Shown here in pieces: positions 7,321 to 14,437 of a stretch of DNA of 42,776 nucleotides (its first letter is position 1; the number at the start of each line of letters is the position of its first letter). The notes below the pieces were generated by a model. It was not told where the DNA came from, searched no databases, and was given only the letters and a program-made list of their open reading frames with translations. Both the position numbers and the translations under genes were made by a program. The DNA is from Bacillus sp. (in: firmicutes). GTDB lineage: Bacteria; Bacillota; Bacilli; Bacillales; Cytobacillaceae. The stretch spans positions 1-42,776 of the forward strand of contig JAPSKD010000009.1 in assembly GCA_031177865.1 (NCBI GenBank), in the 5' to 3' direction.

Positions 7321-8142
7321 TTGCTCGGAAATGGACGAATGGAGAGCTTACTGTTTAACGTTCGTCCGGATCTTAAAGAACAAACGGATGAAGTTAAGAT
7401 AAAAAAATTCCAGTGCTCCAAATGCGGGGAGATGACTCTTGATGGTTGGGAGTACAGAATCGGTGATCAAGTAGAGTGCTTAACGGCAGCTCAACAGTGT
7501 AACAGCTGCGGAACGAAAGAATTAAGTCGTAAGGTAACTGAAGAACTTTTCCAGAAAAGAACGGATTCATTAATCGCTAACTGGTGGATGTTACTTGAGG
7601 ATGAAAAGGCCGGCTTTAAAAATTACACTCCGGTCAACAAATGCACAACAGAGGCTAAAGAAAAAGCCATTTCATATACTCAGGCCTTTAGTCAAAACTC
7701 TCTTAGTGAAAAGAATCTTCTAATGATGGGCAATCCAGGCACAGGCAAAACTCATTTATCAAAAGCTATTGCAAGAACCTTGAAGGCTAGAGGTTTTAAG
7801 GTAGGATACCTATCCTCAGTTGACCTTTTCAATAAAATAAAAGCAACGTTTGATGGTGGATCGGCAGAAAAGGTATTTGATGAAATGAAGAAGCTCGATT
7901 TGCTTGTGATTGATGATGTTGGAGTAGAGACCACGAAAATCAATGATGTTAGCTGGACGGTTAGAACATGGACGGAAATCATTGATGTCCGCCTTGGAAA
8001 GCCAAACATATGGACAACCAACCTTGACGATAGCCATTTAGGTGAAGTCGTTGGACAGCGTGCTTTTTCCAGAATGTATGAGGATACAAGGTTTATAGAT
8101 TTGTTTACGGATGATTACAGAAAAAGAAAATCAATCAGTTAG
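7321..8142 (+). CDS. DnaC-like helicase loader (AAA+ ATPase)
   Basis: The 273-residue protein has two N-terminal Cys pairs (about 32/35 and 60/63) forming a probable zinc finger. An AAA+ domain follows, with Walker A GNPGTGKT (137-144) and Walker B LLVIDD (about 194-199). It loads the replicative helicase at the phage origin with the DnaD-like protein upstream, as YqaL/YqaM in skin. The start is unclear: TTG 7321 has a poor ribosome site, while GGAGGAGGG (7288-7296) precedes in-frame ATT 7297 and ATA 7303. ATG 7339 is another choice. Confidence 0.9.
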   Translation: MLGNGRMESLLFNVRPDLKEQTDEVKIKKFQCSKCGEMTLDGWEYRIGDQVECLTAAQQCNSCGTKELSRKVTEELFQKRTDSLIANWWMLLEDEKAGFKNYTPVNKCTTEAKEKAISYTQAFSQNSLSEKNLLMMGNPGTGKTHLSKAIARTLKARGFKVGYLSSVDLFNKIKATFDGGSAEKVFDEMKKLDLLVIDDVGVETTKINDVSWTVRTWTEIIDVRLGKPNIWTTNLDDSHLGEVVGQRAFSRMYEDTRFIDLFTDDYRKRKSIS

Positions 8143-8152
8143 GGGAAAGAAC

Positions 8153-8329
8153 ATGTGTAATTTATGCGGTGGAACTCATGTTGTCCATACAGAAAACGGA
8201 TATGCGGCAGGCTTTCATACCTGCCCGAATTGCGGCCATATGACAGCTCCAGAATGGCAGGAATACATGAATATGGTTGATCAGAAAATTCTTGCAGCTG
8301 AAATTATCTTTGTCGGAAAAGGAGCTTAA
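8153..8329 (+). CDS. Small zinc-finger protein
   Basis: A 58-residue protein with two Cys pairs, CNLC near the start and CPNC in the middle, forming a likely single zinc ribbon. ATG 8153 follows AGGGGAAAG; a longer in-frame reading inside the helicase-loader gene has no ribosome site. The role is unknown; such proteins are common downstream of phage replication genes. Confidence 0.7.
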   Translation: MCNLCGGTHVVHTENGYAAGFHTCPNCGHMTAPEWQEYMNMVDQKILAAEIIFVGKGA

Positions 8330-8331
8330 CA

Positions 8332-8517
8332 ATGGAGCAGAAATTAAAGCAAATTATTGCCTCATATGGTCGCGGCCGGATGAAGGTGGACGATATCAAT
8401 TGGCTCATTTGCAAAGTCAGGGAGTTGAATGGTGAAGTTGAACGGTTGCAGGCCTTGGAAAAAGCTTTAGAAGTAAATAAAAAGCGATGTGAGGTGCAAG
8501 GATGGGGATCTTGCTAG
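8332..8517 (+). CDS. Small hypothetical protein, coiled-coil
   Basis: A 61-residue protein, largely one predicted coiled coil (ICKVRELNGEVERLQALEKA). The ATG follows GGAGC of the preceding gene's end. No family is recognised. It overlaps the next gene by 16 bases in another frame. Confidence 0.6.
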   Translation: MEQKLKQIIASYGRGRMKVDDINWLICKVRELNGEVERLQALEKALEVNKKRCEVQGWGSC

Positions 8518-8729
8518 AAGCAGTTAATAGCAGGAAGAGAGTAAGTCGCAAAACGCCTTTGGAATTGAAAATAGAGTATGTCCTGAGCGAATTGAAAGCT
8601 ATGAATGTCACTGTCTCCCGGTCCGGTAAGCCCATCGAACAGCTGAGCTATGAAGCCCTCAAAGAAGAATGGGTATTCGCAACCATCTGCACCATTGATA
8701 TTACAACAGATGCCAACAAGTGGTACTGA
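8502..8729 (+). CDS. Small hypothetical protein (75 aa)
   Basis: The product begins MGILLEAVNSRKRVSRKTP, is basic at the N-terminus and mixed alpha/beta afterwards. ATG 8502 is preceded by GAGGTGCAAGG. There is no recognisable domain. It is part of the tightly packed early operon. Confidence 0.6.
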   Translation: MGILLEAVNSRKRVSRKTPLELKIEYVLSELKAMNVTVSRSGKPIEQLSYEALKEEWVFATICTIDITTDANKWY

Positions 8730-8742
8730 AAGGAGAATTTAT

Positions 8743-8958
8743 ATGGGTAATGTAAAGCCCGTTACGAAATGCCCGCAATGCCAGGAGATTGGCGTTGTAG
8801 TGGGGCACACAAGAAGCTTAATAAAACTTGAATGTCCTTCTTGCACTCAAACTTGGAACACCTTATCAAAACTGTGCAGGGATTGCGGAAAGCCCAACTG
8901 GTACTTTGTGGATGGTCCATGTATCAAGTGTTACTCGGAGATGTACAAGTCCTCATGA
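8743..8958 (+). CDS. Zinc-ribbon protein with four Cys pairs
   Basis: The 71-residue protein has CPQC, CPSC, CRDC and CIKC pairs, enough for two zinc ribbons. ATG 8743 follows AAAGGAGAATTT. The function is unknown; it could bind nucleic acid or protein. Its stop overlaps the next start (ATGA). Confidence 0.7.
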   Translation: MGNVKPVTKCPQCQEIGVVVGHTRSLIKLECPSCTQTWNTLSKLCRDCGKPNWYFVDGPCIKCYSEMYKSS

Positions 8959-9212
8959 GTGGCAGAAGTAGTGAGCAAGCATATCACATGCCTAGGAAAA
9001 ACCGGGTGATCGTTCTCGAGGATATGAACTTCATTTGGGATGAATGGGAGCTTGAAGAGCTTGCTCAATGCTGGAAGAAGGGTGTCAACATATACAGGCT
9101 CGCAGAACGGTATGAGCGGGATCCTGATGAGGTCCTGCTGGCCCTCATGCATTTAGCCAGGGAGGACAGAATTAAGCAGCGTGATAAGGGTTTAAGAGGA
9201 GTGTCGGTTTAG
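8955..9212 (+). CDS. Hypothetical protein, possible helix-turn-helix
   Basis: An 85-residue protein starting at ATG 8955, which overlaps the previous stop. The central segment WELEELAQCWKKGVNIYRLA followed by RYERDPDEVLLAL resembles a sigma/HTH-type recognition unit, but I cannot assign a family. It ends immediately before the MazG-like gene (TAG then ATG). Confidence 0.6.
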   Translation: MSGRSSEQAYHMPRKNRVIVLEDMNFIWDEWELEELAQCWKKGVNIYRLAERYERDPDEVLLALMHLAREDRIKQRDKGLRGVSV

Positions 9213-9494
9213 ATGGATTTAACTAAGGCTGTTTGCAAAATGGTGGTCGCTGAACGAGCCAGACAAAATGAAAAGTGGGGTCTTCAACGTCATGATTATG
9301 GAATCTGGCTGACAATACTGGTGGAAGAGGTCGGAGAAGTCGCCCAGGCTATGCAAAAGAATAAGGGATGGGGGAAAGATTCGGATGCTTCTAATCTCTA
9401 TGAAGAATTAATTCATGTTGCTGCAGTTGCCGTTGCGATTGCAGAACAGGTCAAGGAGGAGAGCGATGCGCACCTGGAAAAATTCCCGTCCTAA
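9213..9494 (+). CDS. MazG-like nucleotide pyrophosphohydrolase
   Basis: A 93-residue all-alpha protein with the MazG signature VEEVGEVAQAM (about 36-46) and a second helix YEELIHVAAVAVAIAE. The expected metal-binding Asp of the second ExxD motif is not obvious (His occupies that area), so activity is uncertain. MazG-like phage proteins hydrolyse nucleotide triphosphates and may lower alarmone or modified-nucleotide pools. ATG follows directly after the previous stop. Confidence 0.75.
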   Translation: MDLTKAVCKMVVAERARQNEKWGLQRHDYGIWLTILVEEVGEVAQAMQKNKGWGKDSDASNLYEELIHVAAVAVAIAEQVKEESDAHLEKFPS

Positions 9495-9660
9495 AACGCT
9501 GAGGAAGGTCGTATATGCTCTTACTGAAATCGGGCTAAACAAGAATATCGTAGCTCATGAAGAGCGTGGATGGAAACAGGCTAGCGAGGTTAAGGAATAT
9601 CAATATGGGATTGGAGTCCTAATGGAGTTTCCGATTAAAAATAAGGAGGTAACAGCATAA
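9466..9660 (+). CDS. Small hypothetical protein (64 aa)
   Basis: ATG 9466 has an excellent AGGAGGAG site inside the 3' end of the MazG-like gene and overlaps it by 29 bases. The product starts MRTWKNSRPKTLRKVVYALT and is basic. No domain is recognised. Its stop overlaps the next gene's start (TAATG). Confidence 0.6.
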   Translation: MRTWKNSRPKTLRKVVYALTEIGLNKNIVAHEERGWKQASEVKEYQYGIGVLMEFPIKNKEVTA

Positions 9661-10151
9661 TGCCAAATTGGGCAGAGGGTTCATTAAAAATCAGAGGTAC
9701 AAGGGCAGATATTAAGGCACTTTTATTAGGGGCGTTGGAGCCGGTGCAAAACTCGGCGGGTTGGTTATCGCATATGTTAGGAGGACCAGAGCCCGAGCCA
9801 ACAAAAGCTGAAATAACCGAGGATGAATGGAATTTAACCATGGAAGCGCCCGAGGGGTTTTATATTAAGGATTGCCGCCGGGCGTTTGTTGGTAATATCA
9901 ATTGGTATTTTGATGATATGCACACCGAGATTTTATCCATTGGGGATTTTAGAATAGCATGGGGCGTTGATGCAGAACGTTTTGCCGAGTTGTCCAAGCA
10001 TTACAACGTTGATATTAAAATTTATGTATTTGAACAAGGGATGGAATTTAACCAGGATATTGAGATTCACAAGGGCCAAATTATCAGAAATCAAGAAATC
10101 CAATTTAAAGACTACGAATGGGAATGCATTTTTCCTAACTTGGGAGGTTGA
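9660..10151 (+). CDS. YubB/Api92-like ferredoxin-fold phage protein
   Basis: The 163-residue protein starts MPNWAEGSLKIRG, close to the MPNWCxNxLxIxG opening of YubB/Api92-type proteins from plasmids and phages, whose function is unknown. The usual Cys after MPNW is Ala here. A Trp/Asp-rich C-terminal half follows. The ATG lies nine bases after AAGGAGG. It overlaps the neighbours on both sides. Confidence 0.65.
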   Translation: MPNWAEGSLKIRGTRADIKALLLGALEPVQNSAGWLSHMLGGPEPEPTKAEITEDEWNLTMEAPEGFYIKDCRRAFVGNINWYFDDMHTEILSIGDFRIAWGVDAERFAELSKHYNVDIKIYVFEQGMEFNQDIEIHKGQIIRNQEIQFKDYEWECIFPNLGG

Positions 10152-10324
10152 TGACATTGATCTGTCCAGTATGCAATCGGCAACTTAAGAGCGCAAAAAG
10201 CATTGCCCGCGGTATGGGCCCGGTTTGTGCCAGGAAGCTTGAAAACCTGCAGGACAACCATGATAAGAACCAACTGAAGATGGAGTTGAAGCAGCAGGAT
10301 GGCAATGAACAAGTACGGCAATAA
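10151..10324 (+). CDS. DUF6011-type small zinc protein
   Basis: A 57-residue product with CPVC near the start and the pattern SAKSIARGMGPVCARK, matching small phage proteins of the DUF6011 type (two N-terminal Cys, then GxGPxC). It probably binds one zinc. ATG 10151 overlaps the previous stop (TGATG). The 3' end overlaps the DUF1064 gene. Confidence 0.7.
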   Translation: MTLICPVCNRQLKSAKSIARGMGPVCARKLENLQDNHDKNQLKMELKQQDGNEQVRQ

Positions 10325-10778
10325 GAAAGCTGTGGTTGATGGCATAGCGTTTCAAAGTATTGCTGAAAGCAAGTATTACGAACAGCTTAAATGGCTGAAG
10401 CAGGCGAAACAAATAAAGGATTTTAAGCTACAACCACGGTTTCTTTTGCAAGAATCTTTCAAAAAGAACGGAAAAACATTCAGGAAGATTGAGTATGTAG
10501 CAGATTTTGAGGTTCATAACCTGGATGGAACAGTTGAGATCATAGACGTGAAGGGGCATGAAACTAAGGAATTCATCCTCAAGAAAAAATTGTTCGAAAG
10601 GCTCTATCTTAATTCCCTTAAGGTTGTCACCTTAGACGATTCATTTGGCTGGATCGAGCTCGAGGAACTAAAGAAACTCAAAAGAAAGGGGTGTAAGCTT
10701 AGTGGTCAACAAACAAAAGCAAAGAAGGCGGTTAGGAAAGTCAATTACCCGGAGGCGCAAAGAAATAAACAGGGATAG
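10299..10778 (+). CDS. DUF1064 protein (restriction-endonuclease-like fold)
   Basis: The 159-residue protein matches DUF1064 phage proteins: MNKYGNKKAVVDGIAFQS at the start, DFKLQPRFLLQ, IEYVADFEV, IIDVKGHET and FILKKKLFE. The Asp and DVKG motif fit a PD-(D/E)xK nuclease-like core, possibly a Holliday-junction or structure-specific nuclease. This is inferred. The C-terminal 35 residues are a basic extension beyond the usual length. The start may be ATG 10299 or ATG 10305. Confidence 0.82.
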   Translation: MAMNKYGNKKAVVDGIAFQSIAESKYYEQLKWLKQAKQIKDFKLQPRFLLQESFKKNGKTFRKIEYVADFEVHNLDGTVEIIDVKGHETKEFILKKKLFERLYLNSLKVVTLDDSFGWIELEELKKLKRKGCKLSGQQTKAKKAVRKVNYPEAQRNKQG

Positions 10779-10833
10779 GCTTTCCGTTTCCTGGAGGAAC
10801 CTTTTCGTAAAATCTGGTGTTTTGAATGGGTAA
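10702..10833 (+). CDS. Possible small Arg/Lys-rich protein (43 aa)
   Basis: GTG 10702, preceded by AAAGGGG, opens a 43-residue frame (VNKQKQRRRLGKSITRRRKE at its start) ending at TAA 10831-10833, overlapping the next start. It lies mostly inside the DUF1064 3' end in another frame, so it may be a by-product of an Arg-rich overlap. Weakly supported. Confidence 0.3.
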   Translation: MVNKQKQRRRLGKSITRRRKEINRDRLSVSWRNLFVKSGVLNG

Positions 10834-11071
10834 AGCGCTCAGGAAGATGCAGAGGGGGAAGGCTCCTTCTCCCCTGCGTAAAGAACCTTTACAAGCTGAA
10901 CTGATGAAATCCTTCAATAAGGGAGTTGAAGCAGGAGCTAAGCACCAGCGAGAGTCAGATATAGTCCACTTGGTTAAATGGCTTGAACAACTGGAAGAAG
11001 TACCAGGCATAGGGGAGAAAACAGCAAGCAAAGTGACGAGATATTTCTTAGAAAACTTTGGTGTGAAATAG
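10826..11071 (+). CDS. Small helix-hairpin-helix-like protein
   Basis: An 81-residue basic protein with a C-terminal motif VPGIGEKTASKVTRYF, a helix-hairpin-helix signature of non-specific DNA binding. The rest is helical. It is the last gene of the compact early operon. Its role is unknown; it could support recombination or nuclease function. Confidence 0.65.
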   Translation: MGKALRKMQRGKAPSPLRKEPLQAELMKSFNKGVEAGAKHQRESDIVHLVKWLEQLEEVPGIGEKTASKVTRYFLENFGVK

Positions 11072-11096
11072 TGCGGTTTCGAACCGAATGCGAAGT

Positions 11097-11291
11097 TTAA
11101 TCCGAAAGCTCGTCTAAAATGATGGTCAGTAGGATCAATAAAATTCTTATTAATTTATCGTCTGTAACAACTCTTAAAAGCACAGCTAAAACAATTTTAG
11201 GGATTTGATGTTTCCCGCTTTTCATAACCACGATTATTTCTAATAAAGAGATAACAGCACTCATAATTTGGTCTTTTTCATTAGTATTCAT
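11097..11291 (-). CDS. Small hydrophobic protein, minus strand
   Basis: A 64-residue product with a polar N-terminus (MNTNEKDQIMSAVI) and two hydrophobic stretches (about 11-24 and 45-60), probably membrane associated. ATG at 11291 is preceded by GAAGGGAAAG on the minus strand. It is convergent with the early operon. No family is recognised. It occupies the gap where no plus-strand gene is seen. Confidence 0.45.
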   Translation of the reverse strand: MNTNEKDQIMSAVISLLEIIVVMKSGKHQIPKIVLAVLLRVVTDDKLIRILLILLTIILDELSD

Positions 11292-11427
11292 AGCGACTTT
11301 CCCTTCATTTTTTATTAGTGTATTTTTAAGACATTTTATAGGTTCCTAATTGAGCGAGAAGAAGGGACAAGTCACAGTATTGTTAATGAATAGTCCGAAT
11401 AAATGTGAACCAAAATGCGACATAACG

Positions 11428-11460
11428 AAAAAGAGACAAGCGCACAAAGGCGCTTGGTCT
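11428..11460 (-). terminator. Minus-strand intrinsic terminator-like hairpin
   Basis: Arms AGACAAGCGC and GCGCTTGGTCT (one bulge) enclose ACAAAG. Read on the minus strand the stem is followed by CTCTTTTTC. Confidence 0.5.
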
Positions 11461-11526
11461 AGGAGAAGAATTGTGTTCAGTCATTATAAAGTATGCATGA
11501 ATTTTTGTTTTGCAACGGACAAGTGC

Positions 11527-11553
11527 AAAAAAAGGGCCCCAAAGAAGGGGCTT
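11527..11553 (-). terminator. Minus-strand intrinsic terminator-like hairpin
   Basis: GCCCC, AAAGAA, GGGGC stem-loop with seven A residues to the left. On the minus strand it is followed by a seven-T run after GGGCCC. Confidence 0.55.
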
Positions 11554-11633
11554 AAAAGAATGTATGCATTAAGGAAAATGAACCTTAAAAGATTATATTC
11601 ATCATTTGAAGTTTTAACCCCATTAATTTCAAC

Positions 11634-11656
11634 AAAAAACCCAACCTTAGGGTTGG
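11634..11656 (-). terminator. Minus-strand intrinsic terminator-like hairpin
   Basis: CCAACC-TTAG-GGTTGG with six A residues on the left, giving a stem followed by GTTTTTT on the minus strand. Confidence 0.5.
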
Positions 11657-11779
11657 TAAGGGCCAAGACTTAATAAGAAAAAGTAATGTAGAGAGATAGC
11701 TTAATACTTTATATTCAGCTTGTCTGAATGAGTGCAGACATTTGTTACGCAGTTCGAACAAAAAGCGCAGGTGAGCCGA

Positions 11780-11950
11780 ATGAATGCTTTAGATGAATTG
11801 AAAGCAGCTGTTAAAGGTGATTCGAAACTTGAGGGTCTTGTGAAAGAAGAGGAGCAAATGTATATCTTAACTGGCAAAAAGCTCGCTAAGCTCAAAAAGA
11901 AATGCACCAGTTCAGCGAAACCCGTGCACCAGAAAAGAGAAAGGAGATGA
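11780..11950 (+). CDS. Small hypothetical basic protein (56 aa)
   Basis: ATG 11780 with AGGTGA six bases upstream opens a 56-residue frame (MNALDELKAAVKGDSKLEGL...), helical and Lys-rich. Longer in-frame starts upstream have no ribosome site. No family is recognised. It is followed closely by the HNH endonuclease gene. Confidence 0.5.
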   Translation: MNALDELKAAVKGDSKLEGLVKEEEQMYILTGKKLAKLKKKCTSSAKPVHQKRERR

Positions 11951-11956
11951 CTTTTA

Positions 11957-12475
11957 TTGAAGAACAAATATGAAATTCATGGGGAAACTACAGCGATATT
12001 CCTTAAAAGAAGAAACGGAGATACCCTTTGTACTTTCATTGACACTGCTGATTTAGAGAAATTAGATAGTTTTCCAGGTACTTGGTTTGCAAATTATAAC
12101 AAAAAGACCAGTTCTTATTACGTAATGGGGAATATCAAAAAGGAAGATGGCAAAAGAACTTTAATTGGAATCCATCGTTTCATCATGGAGCCATCAAGCG
12201 ATAAACTTGTCGATCATAAAGACAGAAACACACTGAATAACAAAAAAAACAATCTAAGGATAGCGACCTTAGCTGAGAATAATCAAAACACAAGGAGGCA
12301 AAAAAACAATACTTCTGGGGCAAGAGGGGTTACTTGGGCGTCTCATCAAAAAAAATGGAGAGCGTATGTAAAGTACGAAGGTAAGAATCACTATTTTGGT
12401 TACTACGATACTGTTGAAGAAGCTGCAAATGCCGCAAAAGAAGGCAGAAAAAAGCTGTTACCCTTTGCAAATTAA
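11957..12475 (+). CDS. HNH endonuclease with C-terminal AP2 domain
   Basis: The 172-residue protein is a free-standing homing-type endonuclease. The HNH part is visible as IHRFIM then VDHKDRNTLNNKKNNLRIAT (about 70-115). The C-terminal AP2/ERF-like DNA-binding domain follows (SGARGVTWASHQKKW to KEGRKKL, about 121-168). TTG 11957 is preceded by AAGGAGATGA. It is probably a selfish insertion in this accessory zone. No intron is evident around it. Confidence 0.9.
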   Translation: MKNKYEIHGETTAIFLKRRNGDTLCTFIDTADLEKLDSFPGTWFANYNKKTSSYYVMGNIKKEDGKRTLIGIHRFIMEPSSDKLVDHKDRNTLNNKKNNLRIATLAENNQNTRRQKNNTSGARGVTWASHQKKWRAYVKYEGKNHYFGYYDTVEEAANAAKEGRKKLLPFAN

Positions 12476-12497
12476 AAAAAGCCCCATTACAAGGGGC
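12474..12497 (-). terminator. Minus-strand intrinsic terminator-like hairpin
   Basis: GCCCC and GGGGC arms with a 7-nt loop (ATTACAA) and seven A residues on the left, directly at the endonuclease stop codon. On the minus strand the T-run follows the stem. It could end transcripts from the minus-strand Spo0E-like gene. Confidence 0.55.
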
Positions 12498-12561
12498 GGA
12501 CCAGGACCCTCCTGGCTTAGAAATTTGTCAGTAACAACATTCTACCACAGGGGGTCTCCTA

Positions 12562-12738
12562 GTGAATATAGAGAAAATGATTGCTGAGATTGATCTTATG
12601 AAAGATGCCACATATATCGTAAAAGACGGCCGCCTTGTACTAGTCGATACCCCTCCTAAAGGGTACGGTAAACAAGTTATTTCCTGGCAATCCGGCAAGC
12701 CTTCACACTTTGAAGTTAATTATACGAATAAGTTGTAG
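12562..12738 (+). CDS. DUF3954 small phage protein
   Basis: GTG 12562 opens a 58-residue frame. The product matches DUF3954 phage proteins: IEKMIAEIDLMKDATYIVKD, then PPKGYGKQVISWQSGKPSHF. The function is unknown. AGGGGG lies seven bases upstream. A short hairpin (CCAGGA, CCC, TCCTGG; 12501-12515) precedes it. Confidence 0.75.
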   Translation: MNIEKMIAEIDLMKDATYIVKDGRLVLVDTPPKGYGKQVISWQSGKPSHFEVNYTNKL

Positions 12739-12746
12739 ACAATGGA

Positions 12747-12920
12747 TTACTTAAACGCCTTTTGATATTCATAGATAAAGTAATCTAATTCTGTACTGGT
12801 TTTGATCGTTTTAACATGATTAAATCCAAATTTTAAAGCAGTATTATACATTTCCAACCTTAAATACTCTATATACATTAAAAGTTCATTTGAATCTAAA
12901 ATAGGTACTTTTTTTTCCAT
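12747..12920 (-). CDS. Spo0E-like aspartyl-phosphate phosphatase
   Basis: The 57-residue minus-strand product (MEKKVPILDSNELLMYIEYL...) matches the Spo0E family: IEYLRLEMYNTALKFGFNH, then TIKTSTELDYFIYEYQ. The signature SxELD is Ser42-Asp46. Spo0E proteins dephosphorylate Spo0A~P and so delay sporulation. ATG 12920 has GAGGAA at good spacing. The gene is isolated and opposite to the phage early genes, as expected of a gene expressed in the lysogen. A prophage could use it to hold back host sporulation. Confidence 0.85.
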   Translation of the reverse strand: MEKKVPILDSNELLMYIEYLRLEMYNTALKFGFNHVKTIKTSTELDYFIYEYQKAFK

Positions 12921-13156
12921 TATATTTCCTCAATTACGAAATTTAGTAAAATCACAAATGTAATATTACCAATTTATTGAAATAGAGTACAAAACATTTT
13001 TTCGATTGATAGCTATTGATAAAGTAGATGGTATGGGAGTAGAAAACTTAACTGTGATTAAAAAAATTTTTCCACAAAAGAAAAAACAACAAGAAATATG
13101 CTACTTAGAGATTCTTGAAGGTCCAGAGGCTGAGTGTCTATTTATCTAATTGGTTA

Positions 13157-13306
13157 CTATTCATCAGGCTGCTCACTAAGAAAAAGGGCTGTACTTAAAA
13201 GATTAATATCAATGGATATTTGTTCTTTAATTTCATGATTCTCGCATTGGGAGTAATCGTCCAACAACCGTTTAAGTTCGCGACAAATAAGATCAATTTG
13301 ATCCAT
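13157..13306 (-). CDS. Small hypothetical acidic protein (49 aa)
   Basis: A 49-residue helical product (MDQIDLICRELKRLLDDYSQ...) with AAGGAT before ATG 13306. No certain family; its size and helical character resemble small regulatory proteins beside the Spo0E-like gene. A 16-bp palindrome GTTACAAGTATGTAAC (13335-13350) and a TTTTGTCGAAAT motif (minus strand, 13383-13372) lie upstream and may regulate it. Confidence 0.5.
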   Translation of the reverse strand: MDQIDLICRELKRLLDDYSQCENHEIKEQISIDINLLSTALFLSEQPDE

Positions 13307-13477
13307 GATATATATCCTTCCCGTATTTGGTAGTGTTACAAGTATGTAACAATATTTCTATCAACGAAAGGATTTCGACAAAAGAAGTTAAAAAAAGTGA
13401 AAAAGCATTTTTAGTTTCTCCTTTATTTGTCTTAGTTCGAGAAAAAATTAAATAAATAAGTCTACTGGAACAACCAG

Positions 13478-13520
13478 GGACACTGAATGAGCGCTCCGGC
13501 GTTTGTTTGGTGTCCTTTTT
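13478..13520 (+). terminator. Strong intrinsic terminator with UCCG tetraloop
   Basis: GGACAC...GTGTCC arms form, with wobble pairs, an unbroken 17-bp stem capped by a C(UCCG)G tetraloop and followed by five T residues. It separates the accessory zone from the genes leading to the late regulator. Confidence 0.8.
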
Positions 13521-13537
13521 AATTTGATTGGGGTCAA

Positions 13538-13702
13538 ATGATGAAGGTTACGATTCGGGAGCAGCTAAAGAGTAAGGTCATACCAAAACAGGATGAGAAC
13601 AAGACGGAGAAGCTTTCAGACAGCGATTTACGGTATTTGACGGGTCAAAAAATGCCGAGGTATTCCAGAGGCCGTGGCGGGACTTTCCGCCAGAAAGGGT
13701 GA
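13538..13702 (+). CDS. Small hypothetical basic protein (54 aa)
   Basis: The frame from ATG 13538 (or 13541) encodes MMKVTIREQLKSKVIPKQDE... with an Arg/Gly-rich end (SRGRGGTFRQKG). GGGGT lies just upstream. No family is recognised. The stop overlaps the ATG-rich start region of the next gene. Confidence 0.6.
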   Translation: MMKVTIREQLKSKVIPKQDENKTEKLSDSDLRYLTGQKMPRYSRGRGGTFRQKG

Positions 13703-13706
13703 TGGC

Positions 13707-13940
13707 ATGAAGTCCGCAATTTTGGGGTTAGATAGTGAGTTTGATTCCCTTAGCAATGCACTTCTGCAGAAGCTTATTGGGTTACGAAAGATTGAAGAGA
13801 CCACTCAAAATGAGTTTTTCAGGCAGAGGGAGCAGCTGGATAGCATTAGATCTTCATGGACTACTGTTTTTGATACTCAAAAGCCCAGCCAAGTAATGTT
13901 GAATAAACCAAGAAATATGGTCAGGAAGGTGATTCGATGA
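13707..13940 (+). CDS. Hypothetical helical protein (77 aa)
   Basis: ATG 13707, preceded by AAGGGTGAT, opens a 77-residue mostly helical product (MKSAILGLDSEFDSLSNALL...). A longer reading from an upstream GTG lies within the previous gene. Its stop overlaps the start of the sigma-like regulator (ATGA), so the two are coupled. Function unknown. Confidence 0.6.
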   Translation: MKSAILGLDSEFDSLSNALLQKLIGLRKIEETTQNEFFRQREQLDSIRSSWTTVFDTQKPSQVMLNKPRNMVRKVIR

Positions 13941-14389
13941 ACCAGAAAGAAATCGAGAATATCCTAAAGGATTATCATTGGATAATTAACTCTATAAAAA
14001 TATTGAATGATTCCATGAAAGATGCTGGGGAAGGGTTAACAGCTCAATACGGTATCGAGGCAACCATGCCGAAAGCTCAGGGAACGACCGGGGATCCGAT
14101 TTATCGAGAGGTTGTACGAAGGGAAAAACGACATAATGTTATTGATAAGTACAAAACCAAGATTTCGATAATCCAGGATCGAATTCACTTAATTAAGGAT
14201 GATCGTGAAATCGAAGTGCTTCATTGGCTGCTGGAAGGTAAGAGTTATCGGTGGATTGCAATGCATATGGGGTTATCACATTCACACATTAGAAGGCTCA
14301 GAGATAGCATTGTTGATAAATTATGCGAATCAAATGTTCCAAATGTTCCAAACGGCACAAAATTGCTGCATCATAAATCAGCATGCTAA
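13937..14389 (+). CDS. Sigma-region-4-like late transcription regulator
   Basis: The 150-residue protein has a helical N-terminus and a C-terminal helix-turn-helix (about 95-135; DREIEVLHWLLEGKSYRWIAM, then HSHIRRLRD) like sigma region 4 and ArpU/RinA-type late activators. It lies between early genes and the terminase, the normal position of late regulators. The last 18 residues contain a short VPNVPN repeat. Confidence 0.75.
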   Translation: MNQKEIENILKDYHWIINSIKILNDSMKDAGEGLTAQYGIEATMPKAQGTTGDPIYREVVRREKRHNVIDKYKTKISIIQDRIHLIKDDREIEVLHWLLEGKSYRWIAMHMGLSHSHIRRLRDSIVDKLCESNVPNVPNGTKLLHHKSAC

Positions 14390-14407
14390 ACTTAAAGGCA
14401 GGTTCGG

Positions 14408-14437
14408 GGAGGCAGTTAAACAAGCTGTCTCCTCTTT
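14408..14437 (+). terminator. Probable intrinsic terminator after the late regulator
   Basis: GGAGGCAG and CTGTCTCC pair (one G-T) around TTAAACAAG and are followed by TCTTT. It ends the regulator operon before the second accessory island. Confidence 0.6.

Larger units (their letters stand above)
11292..11779. other. Region without a convincing gene; several hairpins
   Basis: A 107-codon plus-strand frame (11350-11673, TTG start) has unusual Lys/Cys/Arg-rich composition and runs across three strong hairpins, so I do not treat it as a gene. The hairpins (11428-11460, 11527-11553, 11634-11656) each have an A-run on the left, so they read as intrinsic terminators on the minus strand. Confidence 0.5.

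Noticed and set aside
11350-11673. 107-codon plus-strand open frame, TTG start
   Set aside because: Unusual Lys/Cys/Arg-rich composition, weak ribosome site and it crosses three strong hairpins, so it is probably not coding.
13033-13149. 38-codon plus-strand frame starting MGVENLTVIKKIF
   Set aside because: No clear ribosome site and no recognised family; kept only as a possibility.
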